A DNA stretch of 64,000 nt from Caulobacter sp. SL161. Lineage in GTDB: Bacteria > Pseudomonadota > Alphaproteobacteria > Caulobacterales > Caulobacteraceae. Below the pieces are notes generated by a model that searched no databases, was not told the origin of the DNA, and was given only the letters and a program-made list of their open reading frames with translations. A program made the position numbers and the translations under genes. Position 1 is the stretch's first letter; each line of letters begins with the position of its first letter. The stretch lies in contig NZ_JAPPRA010000001.1 of assembly GCF_026672375.1 (NCBI RefSeq), forward strand, positions 868,001 through 932,000, read 5' to 3'. Shown piece after piece: positions 37,328-46,392 of the stretch.

Positions 37328-37765
37328 ATGACCCTCGTTCGCACGCTCGCCCTGGCCCTGGCGGCCGCTTCTCTCCTGAGCCCCGCCGCGCGCGCTCAGG
37401 AGACGTTCGGCGAGCTGACCCTGACCTTCCCCGGCCTCAAGGCCAAGCAGGGCCAGATCATGATCGCCGTCTTCGACAGCCCGCAGGGCTGGGCGTCGGG
37501 CAAGCCTGTCCGCTTCGCCAACGTCTCGGCCGCGCAGGATCCTGCCTCGGCCAAGATTCTGGCCTTGCCGCCGGGTTCCTACGCCGTGCGCGCGTTCCAG
37601 GACGTCGATGGCGACGGCAAGATGGCGACCAACCCCTTCGGCATGCCGACCGAGCCCTACGGCTTCTCGCGCGACGCCCAGCCGAACATGGGCCCGCCCG
37701 CGTTCGACGCCGCCGCCTTTGAGGTGAAGGCCGGCGCCAACACGCAATCCCTCCGCCTGAACTGA
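37328..37765 (+). CDS. Secreted DUF2141 protein
   Basis: 145 aa with signal peptide MTLVRTLALALAAASLLSPA (cleavage near ARAQ). Mature domain is all-beta with FPGLKAKQGQIMIAVFDSP, PGSYAVRAFQDVDGDGKMATNPFG (landmark in parts) and TEPYGFSRDA, the DUF2141 signature. Function unknown; often beside carotenoid or terpenoid genes. RBS AAGAAGGACC upstream; 10 bp before the oxygenase gene. Confidence 0.85.
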   Translation: MTLVRTLALALAAASLLSPAARAQETFGELTLTFPGLKAKQGQIMIAVFDSPQGWASGKPVRFANVSAAQDPASAKILALPPGSYAVRAFQDVDGDGKMATNPFGMPTEPYGFSRDAQPNMGPPAFDAAAFEVKAGANTQSLRLN

Positions 37766-37775
37766 GGACCAAGCC

Positions 37776-39227
37776 ATGAACCGGCGCGACATCCTGCGCG
37801 GCGCGGCCCTGACGGGCGCCGCCGCCGTCCTCACCCCCGAAACCCTCTGGGCCGCCGCCGCCAGCGACTGGACCCTCGGCATCGCCGACGTCGAGGCGGA
37901 CATCGCGCCGACCGGCCTGACCCGGATTCACGGTCGCGCGCCCGCCGACCTGACGGGTACGCTGTTCCGCAACGGCCCGGCGAAGTTCCGCCGTCCGGGC
38001 GGTTCGGTCGGCCACTGGTTCGACGGCGACGGCATGATCCGCAAGTTCCAGATGGCCGACGGCCAGGCGCGCATGGCGGCGCGGTTCGTCGACACCGTCA
38101 AACGACGCCAGGACACCGCCGCCAACGCGGTCATCACCCCCGGCTATGGCACGCCTTCGGGGCCCGGCGCGCGGCTCGGTTCGGCCGACGACGCCAACGC
38201 CGCCAACACCTCGGTGATGATGGCGGGCGGCGAGCTCTGGGCGCTCTGGGAGGGCGGCTCGCCGACGGCGATGGACCCCGTCTCGCTGGAGACGCGCGGG
38301 TTCAAGGCGCTGAGCCCCGAGATGAAGGGCATGCCGTTCCTGGCCCATCCGCGCGTGCAGCCGGACGGCACGGTCTGGAACCTGGGCCTGGCGGGCAAGC
38401 GGGCGGTGGTCTGGAACCTGTCGGCCGACGGCGCCCTGCGCAAGGCCGAGGTCATCACCCTGCCGCGCGCCGGCTACATGCACGACTTCACCGCCACTGC
38501 GCGCAGCCTGGTCATCATCCTTCAGCCCTGGGTGCAGGAGGGTATGCAGATGCCGATCGCGACCAACATGGCCTGGCGGCCGGAGCTGGGGACCAAGGTT
38601 CTGGTGCTCGACAAGGACGATCTCTCAAAGCGTCGCGTGTTCGAGCTGCCGCCCTTCTTCTTCTTCCATCTGGGCGACGCCTGGGAGGAGGCCGACGGGA
38701 CGATCCGCTTCGACGCCTGCATCGACAAGGATCCTTCTGGAACGGCGGCGAACGGCGGGGCGATCGTGCGCGGCGAGTTCCTCAAGGCCCCGCCGCCGCG
38801 CCGGGCTATGATCACCCTGCGCGCCAACGGCCAGGCCGAGCTGGCCGCCGAGGCGGTCAGCGCCGAGTTCCCGCGCTCGGATCCGCGCTTTGCGGGCCTG
38901 GCGCGGCGCTACGCGGTGCATCTGACCAACGAGCGGCCGGATCGTCCGCTGTTCCAGAGCGTGGCCGTCCGCGACTGGAAGAGGGATCGCGACCAGGTCT
39001 TCGACTTCGGCGCGCGTCACCTTGTCGAGGAGATGGTCTTCGCCCCGCGTCCGGGCTCTTCGGCGGAGCTGGACGGCTGGCTGGTGGGCACGACGCTCAA
39101 TCTGGACGCTCGGGCGACCGAGCTGCATGTGTTCGACGCCCGCCATGTGGACAGGGGACCGGTGGCGACCTGGCGCGCGCCGGTGGCCCTGCCGGTGACC
39201 TTCCACGGGGTGTTCGTCGGGGCCTGA
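37776..39227 (+). CDS. Carotenoid-cleavage oxygenase (RPE65/CCD family)
   Basis: 483 aa with a Tat-type signal (MNRRDILRGAALTGAAAVL). Carotenoid oxygenase propeller: RIHGRAPADLTGTLFRNGPA, GHWFDGDGMIRKF, and probable iron-ligand His residues in FLAHPRVQ, GYMHDFTAT, FFFHLGDAW and the C-terminal TFHGVFVG. Bacterial members cleave apocarotenoids, carotenoids or stilbenes; a Tat-exported enzyme would act in the periplasm. Part of the DUF2306-DUF2141-oxygenase set and 77 bp upstream of a tetR gene. Confidence 0.88.
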   Translation: MNRRDILRGAALTGAAAVLTPETLWAAAASDWTLGIADVEADIAPTGLTRIHGRAPADLTGTLFRNGPAKFRRPGGSVGHWFDGDGMIRKFQMADGQARMAARFVDTVKRRQDTAANAVITPGYGTPSGPGARLGSADDANAANTSVMMAGGELWALWEGGSPTAMDPVSLETRGFKALSPEMKGMPFLAHPRVQPDGTVWNLGLAGKRAVVWNLSADGALRKAEVITLPRAGYMHDFTATARSLVIILQPWVQEGMQMPIATNMAWRPELGTKVLVLDKDDLSKRRVFELPPFFFFHLGDAWEEADGTIRFDACIDKDPSGTAANGGAIVRGEFLKAPPPRRAMITLRANGQAELAAEAVSAEFPRSDPRFAGLARRYAVHLTNERPDRPLFQSVAVRDWKRDRDQVFDFGARHLVEEMVFAPRPGSSAELDGWLVGTTLNLDARATELHVFDARHVDRGPVATWRAPVALPVTFHGVFVGA

Positions 39228-39304
39228 GCGAACGGCGGTCCTTGCCAGGGCCGCCGCGTTGCGCCTATCCGAGGGCGGAGCTTCATCAAGGCGGGCCCGT
39301 CCTC

Positions 39305-40015
39305 ATGACCGCAACCAAGTCCCGCGCCCGCGCCGGCGGACGGGGTCGCCCGTCCAAGGCCAAGGGTCTGGACCTGAAGGAAACCATCCTCGACGCGGCC
39401 GAGGGGCTGTTCGCGCGCCACGGCTTCTATGGGGTCACCACCCGCCAGGTGGCGGCCGAGGCCGGCGTCGACACCGCCCTGATCCACTACTACTTCGGCG
39501 CCAAGCGCGAGCTGTTCGACGCGGTGTTCCTGCGCCGCGCGGAGATCCTCAACCAGGCCCGCGAGGCCTCGATGAACGCCTATGTGAAGGCGCACGCCGG
39601 CGCGATGACCGTCGAGGGCGTCATTGAGGCCTTCATCGATCCGCTGCTGCGGATCTCGCAGGACGGCGGTCAGGGCTGGAAAAGCTACTTCGTCTTGGTG
39701 GCGCAGGTGAACAACACGCCCGCCTGGGGCGGCGAGACCATGACCCGCTTCTTCGATCCGGTGGTCCACCAGCTGGTCGAGACGCTCAAGACGGTGCGGC
39801 CCGAGGCCGCCTATCGCGACCTCTACTGGTGCTACCAGTTCCTCACCGGCTCGATGATGCTGACCCTTTCGGAGACCGGTCGGATCGACTCCCTGTCGGA
39901 AGGCGAATGCCATTCCAGCGATCTTGAAGCCGTTCGGCAGCGCTTGTTCGCCTATTGCGCCGCCGGCTTCGAGGCGGTGATCGCCAAGCAAAACAAGGCC
40001 CTGACGAGCGGCTGA
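39305..40015 (+). CDS. TetR-family transcriptional regulator
   Basis: 236 aa from ATG 39305. Basic N-terminal tail, then TetR helix-turn-helix: ETILDAAEGLFARHGFYGVT, TRQVAAEAGVDTALIHYYFG (about 25-65). The ligand domain is not a recognisable subtype. It lies between the oxygenase gene and a TonB-dependent receptor gene, and a perfect 22-bp palindrome 19 bp after its stop is a likely operator. A TTCATCA half-site also occurs at 39282-39288, just upstream of its own start. Confidence 0.88.
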   Translation: MTATKSRARAGGRGRPSKAKGLDLKETILDAAEGLFARHGFYGVTTRQVAAEAGVDTALIHYYFGAKRELFDAVFLRRAEILNQAREASMNAYVKAHAGAMTVEGVIEAFIDPLLRISQDGGQGWKSYFVLVAQVNNTPAWGGETMTRFFDPVVHQLVETLKTVRPEAAYRDLYWCYQFLTGSMMLTLSETGRIDSLSEGECHSSDLEAVRQRLFAYCAAGFEAVIAKQNKALTSG

Positions 40016-40033
40016 TCCGCCACACCCGCTCCA

Positions 40034-40055
40034 TTTTTCATCACCTGATGAAAAA
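40034..40055. promoter_or_regulatory. Perfect palindrome, candidate TetR operator
   Basis: Arms TTTTTCATCA (40034-40043) and TGATGAAAAA (40046-40055) around CC, 134 bp upstream of the TonB-dependent receptor start and immediately after tetR. AT-rich stem with no following T-tract in the plus direction, so it is an operator rather than a terminator. Confidence 0.62.
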
Positions 40056-40188
40056 GGGCTGGCGTCCTGCGCCGGTTCGGGTGATGGTGGTCGCAATTCG
40101 CTGTTCGATGAATTGGCGGAGCTCCGAGCACGCGTCCGCGAAAGACGGATCCGGCTCGGGAGGGCGGAACACTAGGGAGGGGAAACCC

Positions 40189-42429
40189 ATGACTTCGATG
40201 TGGAAGGTCGCGCTGCTGGCTGGCGCTGCGTGGAGCACGATCGCCGGCGCCGCGTCGGCTCAGCAGGCCCCGGCCGCTGACAACTCGGTTTCGGTCGACG
40301 AGGTGACGGTCACCGCGCGTCGTCGCGAGGAAAATCTGAAGGACGTGCCCGTCGCCGTCTCGGCCTTCTCGGCCGAGAAGCTGGAACGCCAGGGCGGTAC
40401 GGACATCACCGTCCTTTCGCAGACCACCCCGAACATCACGGTGCAGACCGCCCGCGGTTCGAACTCGACCCTGATCAGCTACATCCGCGGCGTGGGTCAG
40501 CAGGACCCGCTGTGGGGCTATGAGCCCGGCGTCGGCCTCTATGTCGACGACGTCTACATCTACCGCCCGCAGGGCGCCGTGCTCGACATCTTCGACATCG
40601 AGCGCATCGAAGTACTGCGCGGCCCGCAGGGCACGCTGTACGGCCGCAACACCATCGGCGGCGCGATCAAGTACGTGACCAAGCGTCTGGGCGATGAAGC
40701 CGGCGCCAAGATCCGCGGCACCTACGGCAGCTACAACCAGACCGATGTGCTGGTGTCGGGCCAGACCCCGGTCGGCGGCGGCCTGTCGGTCGGCGGCTCC
40801 TACGCCCTCTACAAGCGCGACGGTTACGGCTCCAACCTGACCACCGGCGCCGAGCACTACAACAAGGACGTCGAGGCCTTCCGCCTCAGCGCCGAGTACC
40901 AGCCGACCGAGGACCTGTTCTTCCGTCTGGCCTATGACAAGGTGGTCGACGACTCCAACCCGCGTCACGGTCACCGCGAACTGCCGGCCCTGGTCGGCGG
41001 TTACAAGGTTCTGGACATCTATGACACCCAGGCGGGCCTGGGCGACAAGAACCACGTGATGACCAAGGGCGTGTCGCTAACCGCTCAATGGAACGCCAGC
41101 GACACCGTCACCCTCAAGTCGATCACCGCCAACCGTCGCGGCCACACCGACACCGTCATCGACTTCGACGGCACGCCGCTGCCGACGCTGGACATTCCGG
41201 CGACCTATGATGACCGCTCGTTCTCGCAGGAACTACAGGCCGTCTATTCGGACGAGAACGTCCAAGGCGTCTTCGGCCTCTACTACATGAACAGCCAGGC
41301 CTCGGGCGAGTTCGACACCATCGCCGGCAACCTCGGCGTGGCCATCGCCAACGGCGGTAAGGTCAACACCCAGAGCTTCGCGGCCTTCTTCGACTTCAGC
41401 GCCAACCTGACCGACCGGTTCAAGGTCTCGCTGGGCGCCCGCGCCACCCGCGACGCCAAGCGCGCCAACGTCTATCGCTTCTTCTATCTCGGCGCGACGC
41501 GCACGCCCTACCAGGGCGGAACCCCGCGTCCGATCCTGCAGACGCGCACCAACTACAACGCCGAAAAGACCTTCCAGCAGTTCACCCCGCGCATCTCGGC
41601 CTCGTATGACCTGAACGACGACCTGACGAGCTATGTCTCGTTCTCGAAGGGGTACAAGTCGGGCGGCTGGGACATGCGCGGCGACGCGTTCATCACCCCG
41701 CAGACGGTCAACGGCTACAAGCCCGAGGTCGTGAAGACTTACGAAGCCGGCCTGAAGGGCTACATGTTCGAGCGCCGCGTCTCGTTCTCGTCGGCGGCCT
41801 TCCTGTCGAAGTACACTGACCAGCAGGTCACGACCCAGGTCGTGGTGCCCTCGGGCATCGCCAGCTCGGTCGACAACGCCGGCGCCTCGACCCTGTACGG
41901 CGTCGAGTTCGAAGCCAACGCCAAGCTGAGCGCCAACCTGTCGGCCAATGTCGCGCTGGGCTACATCCACGCCGAGTACGACACCTTCAGCCGCTTCGTG
42001 CCGGCCGGCGCGCCGAACCCGCTGAACCCGTCGACGACCCTGGCCACCGGCCAGATCGTCAACGTGGCCGACCTCTACGGCTTCCAGAACACCCCGGAAT
42101 GGACGGGCAATGTCAGCCTGACCTGGCGCGGCGATCTGGCCGGCGGCGATCTGGCCATCACCCCGATGGTCAGCTACCGCGACGCCTATCAGCAGTTCGA
42201 GCAGCCTCTGCCGCTGCTGGACCAGAAGGCCTTCACCCTGGTCGACCTGACGGCTCAGTGGACCGCGCCGGGCGGCCGCTACAAGCTGGCCCTGACCGGC
42301 AAGAACCTGACCAATGAGAAGTACCGCACCGGCGGCTACAACTTCGGGGTCCCGACCTACAACAATGCGGTGATCGGCTTCTACGGACCGCCGCGCACCG
42401 TGGCCGCTTCGATCGAGGTGGCGTTCTAA
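40189..42429 (+). CDS. TonB-dependent outer-membrane receptor
   Basis: 746 aa. Signal peptide MTSMWKVALLAGAAWSTIAG (cleavage near ASAQ), TonB-box-like VDEVTVTARR (about 34-43), plug domain with DVPVAVSAFS, SYIRGVGQQD, IERIEVLRGPQGTLYGRNTIG (in parts), and a beta-barrel ending FYGPPRTVAASIEVAF with terminal Phe. Substrate not readable; the family group covers siderophore, sugar and hydrophobic-compound receptors. Start ATG 40189 follows GGGAGGGG. Probably controlled by the upstream TetR; followed by a terminator and then an MFS gene. Confidence 0.92.
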   Translation: MTSMWKVALLAGAAWSTIAGAASAQQAPAADNSVSVDEVTVTARRREENLKDVPVAVSAFSAEKLERQGGTDITVLSQTTPNITVQTARGSNSTLISYIRGVGQQDPLWGYEPGVGLYVDDVYIYRPQGAVLDIFDIERIEVLRGPQGTLYGRNTIGGAIKYVTKRLGDEAGAKIRGTYGSYNQTDVLVSGQTPVGGGLSVGGSYALYKRDGYGSNLTTGAEHYNKDVEAFRLSAEYQPTEDLFFRLAYDKVVDDSNPRHGHRELPALVGGYKVLDIYDTQAGLGDKNHVMTKGVSLTAQWNASDTVTLKSITANRRGHTDTVIDFDGTPLPTLDIPATYDDRSFSQELQAVYSDENVQGVFGLYYMNSQASGEFDTIAGNLGVAIANGGKVNTQSFAAFFDFSANLTDRFKVSLGARATRDAKRANVYRFFYLGATRTPYQGGTPRPILQTRTNYNAEKTFQQFTPRISASYDLNDDLTSYVSFSKGYKSGGWDMRGDAFITPQTVNGYKPEVVKTYEAGLKGYMFERRVSFSSAAFLSKYTDQQVTTQVVVPSGIASSVDNAGASTLYGVEFEANAKLSANLSANVALGYIHAEYDTFSRFVPAGAPNPLNPSTTLATGQIVNVADLYGFQNTPEWTGNVSLTWRGDLAGGDLAITPMVSYRDAYQQFEQPLPLLDQKAFTLVDLTAQWTAPGGRYKLALTGKNLTNEKYRTGGYNFGVPTYNNAVIGFYGPPRTVAASIEVAF

Positions 42430-42447
42430 TCTAGGCGATAGCTGCTC

Positions 42448-42483
42448 GGGCGGGACTTGCTGCAACAGGTCCCGCCCTTTTTG
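42448..42483 (+). terminator. Terminator after TonB-dependent receptor gene
   Basis: GGGCGGGAC (42448-42456) / GTCCCGCCC (42469-42477) with a 12-nt loop and TTTTTTG (42478-42483). It separates the receptor gene from the MFS gene 30 bp downstream; partial readthrough is possible. Confidence 0.85.
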
Positions 42484-42512
42484 TATCTGTACGGGCGTTG
42501 AGGAGGGCGAGC

Positions 42513-43814
42513 ATGAGCGAGGACGTGAACAAGGCTGAAACGGCCGGGCGGAGCGGTCGCTACCGCTACGTGGTGCTGGCCATGCTGATCCTGGCCTACA
42601 CCTTCAACTTCCTGGATCGGCAGATCCTCGGGATCCTGGCCGGGTCGATCAAGGCCGAGCTGCATCTGACCGACACCCAGCTGGGCCTGATGGGCGGCGT
42701 CGCGTTCGCTGCGCTTTACACCACGCTGGGCGTGCCGCTGGCGTGGCTGGCCGATCGGGTCAGCCGCACCTGGATCATGACCGTGGCCCTGACCGTTTGG
42801 AGCGGCTTCACCGTCGCCTGCGGCCTGGCGGGCGGCTTCTGGAGCCTGTTCCTGGCGCGCATGGGCGTCGGCGTCGGCGAGGCGGGCGGCGTGGCGCCAG
42901 CCTATTCGCTGATCTCGGACTATTTCCCCAAGGAGCAGCGCGCCAGAGCGTTGGCGGTCTACTCGTTCGGCATTCCGTTAGGCACGGCCTTGGGCGTGCT
43001 GTTCGGCGGTCTGATCGCGGCCTATGTCGACTGGCGCTTCGCCTTCATCGCCGTGGGCCTGGCAGGCGTCGCCTTTGCCCCGATCTTCAAGTGGGTGGTC
43101 AAGGACCCAGTGCGCGGCGGTCTCGACCGCGCGCCGGGCGAAGTCGCGCCCGCCGAGCCGCCCAAGGCGCCAGCGTTCGGTAAGGTCCTGACCACCATCA
43201 TGCCCAAGCCCAGCTTCTGGCTGCTGTCGTTCGGCGCGGCCTCTTCGTCGATCTGCGGCTATGGCGTGGCCTTCTGGCTGCCGACCTTCTTCCAGCGCAG
43301 CTTCGGCCTCTCGCTGACCGACCGCGCGCTGTACTACAGCGCCCTGTCCCTGATCGGCGGGGTGGCGGGCATCTGGCTGGGCGGCGTCCTGGCCGACCGC
43401 TTCGGCGCCAAGAACAAGGCCGCCTACGCCCTGGCGCCGGCCATCTGCTTCCTGGTGGCCCTGCCGTGCTTCCTGCTGGCGATGAACGTCCAGTCGATGC
43501 TGGTCGCCTTCCTGCTGTTCCTGATCCCGACCGGCCTGAACCTGGCGTGGCTGGGGCCCGTGGTCGCCGCCGTCCAGCACCTGGCGCCGCCGTCGATGCG
43601 GACCACGACCTCGGCCCTGTTCCTGCTGATCAACAATCTTCTGGGCCTGGCCGTGGGGCTCTGGTTCTTCGGCTACGTGTCCGACCTGCTCACCCCGCGC
43701 TATGGCGTAGAATCGATGCGATACGCGCTCTACTATGGGTTGGGCTTCTACGCCGTCGCCGCGCTCCTGCTGATCATCGCCTCGCGCCGATTGCAGAAAG
43801 ACTGGGTCGATTAG
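42513..43814 (+). CDS. Major facilitator superfamily transporter (spinster-like)
   Basis: 433 aa, 12 helices. TFNFLDRQILGILAGSIKA at the start and GEAGGVAPAYSLISDYFP (MFS motif region) are typical of the spinster/sphingosine-1-phosphate-like MFS group. Substrate unknown; organic acids, lipids or aromatics are possible. ATG 42513 after GAGGAGGGCG. It follows the TonB receptor, so the two may handle the same compound at the outer and inner membranes. Confidence 0.88.
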   Translation: MSEDVNKAETAGRSGRYRYVVLAMLILAYTFNFLDRQILGILAGSIKAELHLTDTQLGLMGGVAFAALYTTLGVPLAWLADRVSRTWIMTVALTVWSGFTVACGLAGGFWSLFLARMGVGVGEAGGVAPAYSLISDYFPKEQRARALAVYSFGIPLGTALGVLFGGLIAAYVDWRFAFIAVGLAGVAFAPIFKWVVKDPVRGGLDRAPGEVAPAEPPKAPAFGKVLTTIMPKPSFWLLSFGAASSSICGYGVAFWLPTFFQRSFGLSLTDRALYYSALSLIGGVAGIWLGGVLADRFGAKNKAAYALAPAICFLVALPCFLLAMNVQSMLVAFLLFLIPTGLNLAWLGPVVAAVQHLAPPSMRTTTSALFLLINNLLGLAVGLWFFGYVSDLLTPRYGVESMRYALYYGLGFYAVAALLLIIASRRLQKDWVD

Positions 43815-44129
43815 GCGGTCATTACCCGCTCGATTTAACGCCACAGGGGCGAGCAAGCGCCACCGAGAGGCGATGACAACGTTGCCATCGCGGTGCTGGA
43901 CTTTGCGCGTGCTGACACCGATGGACACCCCGTTGAATGGGACCGGTAACAATCGCGTGCGGTCAAGGGCTTCCTTGCCGCCGTCGCCCAAACGGGCGGC
44001 GACGGTGGCCTATCGGACAAGATAACCGCGCAAGCCTTCACCTTATCGCCCACACGCGGTTGCGCCTGCGAAACAGCGCTCCTATAACCCGGCCACATTT
44101 CAGAAAGCCGTCGTCGAGACCGGGCCCTC
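43815..44129. other. Gene-free region upstream of sucC
   Basis: 315 bp without a credible gene. The right end holds the sucC promoter (44060-44088). A GC-rich partial inverted repeat (CCGTCGCC ... GGCGACGG) lies near 43981-44007. Nothing else recognised. Confidence 0.6.
44060..44088 (+). promoter_or_regulatory. Promoter for sucCD
   Basis: -35 TTGCGC (44060-44065), 17-nt spacer, -10 TATAAC (44083-44088); predicted start near 44095, leaving a leader of about 35 nt before ATG 44130. Confidence 0.6.
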
Positions 44130-45329
44130 ATGAACATCCACGAACATCAAGCCAAAGCCGTACTCGCCGAGTTCGGCGCCCCCGTGCCGCGCGGCTTCGC
44201 CGCCTTCACGCCCGATGAAGCCGCCGCCGCCGCTGAAAAGCTGGGCGGGCCCGTCTTCGTCGTGAAGAGCCAGATCCACGCCGGTGGCCGTGGCAAGGGC
44301 AAGTTCGAGGGCCTGGGCCCCGACGCCAAGGGCGGCGTCCGCGTCGTCAAGTCGGTCGACGAAGTCCGTTCGAACGCCGAGGAAATGCTGGGCCGCGTCC
44401 TTGTGACGCACCAGACCGGCCCGAAGGGCAAGCAGGTCAACCGCCTTTACATCGAAGAAGGCGCGGCGATCGCCAAGGAATTCTACCTGTCGCTGCTGGT
44501 CGACCGCGCGTCGAGCAAGGTCTCGGTCGTCGCTTCGACCGAAGGCGGCATGGACATCGAAGACGTCGCGCACTCGACGCCCGAGAAGATCCACACCTTC
44601 ACCATCGACCCGGCGACGGGCGTGTGGCCGACCCATCACCGCGCCCTGGCCAAGGCTTTGGGCCTGACCGGCGGTCTGGCCAAGGAAGCCGCCTCGCTGC
44701 TGAACCAGCTCTATACCGCGTTCATGGCCAAGGACATGGCCATGCTGGAGATCAACCCGCTGATCGTGACGGCGGATGATCACCTGCGCGTTCTGGACGC
44801 CAAGCTGTCGTTCGACGGCAACAGCCTGTTCCGTCACCCGGACATCAAGGCGCTGCGCGACGAGAGCGAAGAAGACCCCAAGGAAATCGAAGCGTCGAAG
44901 TACGACCTAGCCTACATCGCCCTGGACGGCGAAATCGGCTGCATGGTCAACGGCGCCGGTCTGGCCATGGCCACCATGGACATCATCAAGCTGTACGGCG
45001 CCGAGCCGGCCAACTTCCTGGATGTCGGCGGCGGCGCCAGCAAGGAGAAGGTCACCGCGGCCTTCAAGATCATCACCGCCGATCCGGCCGTCAAAGGCAT
45101 CCTGGTCAACATCTTCGGCGGCATCATGCGCTGCGACATCATCGCCGAAGGCGTGATCGCTGCGGTGAAGGAAGTCGGTCTCCAGGTTCCGCTGGTCGTC
45201 CGTCTGGAAGGCACCAACGTCGAACTCGGCAAGAAAATCATCTCGGAAAGCGGCCTGAACGTCATCGCCGCCAACGATCTGTCTGACGGCGCCGAGAAGA
45301 TCGTCGCCGCTGTGAAGGGCGCCCGCTAA
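44130..45329 (+). CDS. sucC: Succinyl-CoA synthetase beta subunit
   Basis: 399 aa. ATP-grasp domain ([35 protein letters not shown]), metal/nucleotide residues in [10 protein letters not shown], and C-terminal flavodoxin-like domain with [10 protein letters not shown]. Catalyses succinyl-CoA + ADP + Pi to succinate + ATP with SucD. Stop codon directly abuts the sucD ATG. Confidence 0.98.
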   Translation: MNIHEHQAKAVLAEFGAPVPRGFAAFTPDEAAAAAEKLGGPVFVVKSQIHAGGRGKGKFEGLGPDAKGGVRVVKSVDEVRSNAEEMLGRVLVTHQTGPKGKQVNRLYIEEGAAIAKEFYLSLLVDRASSKVSVVASTEGGMDIEDVAHSTPEKIHTFTIDPATGVWPTHHRALAKALGLTGGLAKEAASLLNQLYTAFMAKDMAMLEINPLIVTADDHLRVLDAKLSFDGNSLFRHPDIKALRDESEEDPKEIEASKYDLAYIALDGEIGCMVNGAGLAMATMDIIKLYGAEPANFLDVGGGASKEKVTAAFKIITADPAVKGILVNIFGGIMRCDIIAEGVIAAVKEVGLQVPLVVRLEGTNVELGKKIISESGLNVIAANDLSDGAEKIVAAVKGAR

Positions 45330-46214
45330 ATGTCGGTTCTGATCGGTTCCCACACCAAGGTCATCTGCCAGGGCATCACCGGCGCTCAAGGCACGTTCCA
45401 CACCGAGCAGGCCATCGCGTACGGCACGCAGATGGTCGGCGGCGTCACCCCGGGCAAGGGCGGTCAAACCCACATCGGCCTGCCGGTGTTCGACACCGTC
45501 GCCGAAGCCAAGGACCGCACCGGCGCCGACGCCTCGGTGATCTACGTCCCGCCGCCCTTCGCGGCCGACTCGATCCTGGAGGCCATCGAGGCCGAGATCC
45601 CGCTGATCGTCTGCATCACCGAGGGCATCCCGGTGCTGGACATGGTCAAGGTCAAGAAGGCCCTGCAAGGCTCCAAGTCGCGCCTGATCGGCCCGAACTG
45701 CCCGGGCGTCCTGACGCCCAAGCAGTGCAAGATCGGCATCATGCCGGGCTCGATCTTTTCGGAAGGCAGCGTCGGCGTCGTGTCGCGTTCGGGCACCCTG
45801 ACATACGAAGCCGTGTTCCAGACCACCAATGCGGGCCTGGGCCAAACGACCGCCGTCGGCATCGGCGGCGACCCGGTCAAGGGCACCGAGTTCATCGACG
45901 TCCTGGAAATGTTCCTGGCCGACGAAGCCACCAAGTCGATCGTCATGATCGGTGAAATCGGCGGCTCGGCCGAAGAAGAAGCGGCCCAGTTCCTGAAGGA
46001 CGAAGCCAAGCGCGGCCGCAAGAAGCCGATGGTCGGCTTCATCGCCGGTCGCACGGCTCCTCCCGGCCGTCACATGGGCCACGCCGGCGCCATCGTGTCG
46101 GGCGGCAAGGGCGGCGCCGAGGACAAGATCGCGGCGATGGAAGATGCGGGCATCCGCGTCTCGCCGTCGCCGGCCAAGCTGGGTGAGACCCTGCTGGAAG
46201 TCCTGAAGGGCTAA
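45330..46214 (+). CDS. sucD: Succinyl-CoA synthetase alpha subunit
   Basis: 294 aa. CoA-binding Rossmann domain ([19 protein letters not shown]), phospho-His in [12 protein letters not shown], and [10 protein letters not shown]. Starts with no gap after sucC, so translation is coupled. Two hairpins follow before sucA. Confidence 0.98.
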   Translation: MSVLIGSHTKVICQGITGAQGTFHTEQAIAYGTQMVGGVTPGKGGQTHIGLPVFDTVAEAKDRTGADASVIYVPPPFAADSILEAIEAEIPLIVCITEGIPVLDMVKVKKALQGSKSRLIGPNCPGVLTPKQCKIGIMPGSIFSEGSVGVVSRSGTLTYEAVFQTTNAGLGQTTAVGIGGDPVKGTEFIDVLEMFLADEATKSIVMIGEIGGSAEEEAAQFLKDEAKRGRKKPMVGFIAGRTAPPGRHMGHAGAIVSGGKGGAEDKIAAMEDAGIRVSPSPAKLGETLLEVLKG

Positions 46215-46228
46215 ACTAGACACCGAGA

Positions 46229-46325
46229 CCCCGCCTCGCGCGGGGCCCAGGTTTTTTGCGACCGCCAGTCGACGATCCGAAAAAATCACCTGGGCCCCCG
46301 CCAAGCGACGGGCGCCCGGGTGATT
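46229..46325. terminator. Two hairpins between sucD and sucA
   Basis: Hairpin 1: CCCCGC (46229-46234) / GCGGGG (46240-46245), followed 6 nt later by TTTTTT (46252-46257). Hairpin 2: about 46278-46325, arms AATCACCTGGGC / GCCCGGGTGATT, preceded by AAAAAA, i.e. U-rich for minus-strand transcription. The first can end or attenuate sucCD transcription. Confidence 0.6.
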
Positions 46326-46392
46326 GAGAGACTATATTTACGGGCTGTGCGGTAGCGCTCCCGTAAGCACCGGATCTGAAGGCGACAAATCC

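Noticed and set aside
40034..40055. Palindrome as tetR terminator
   Set aside because: AT-rich stem, no GC core and no T-tract downstream; better explained as an operator.
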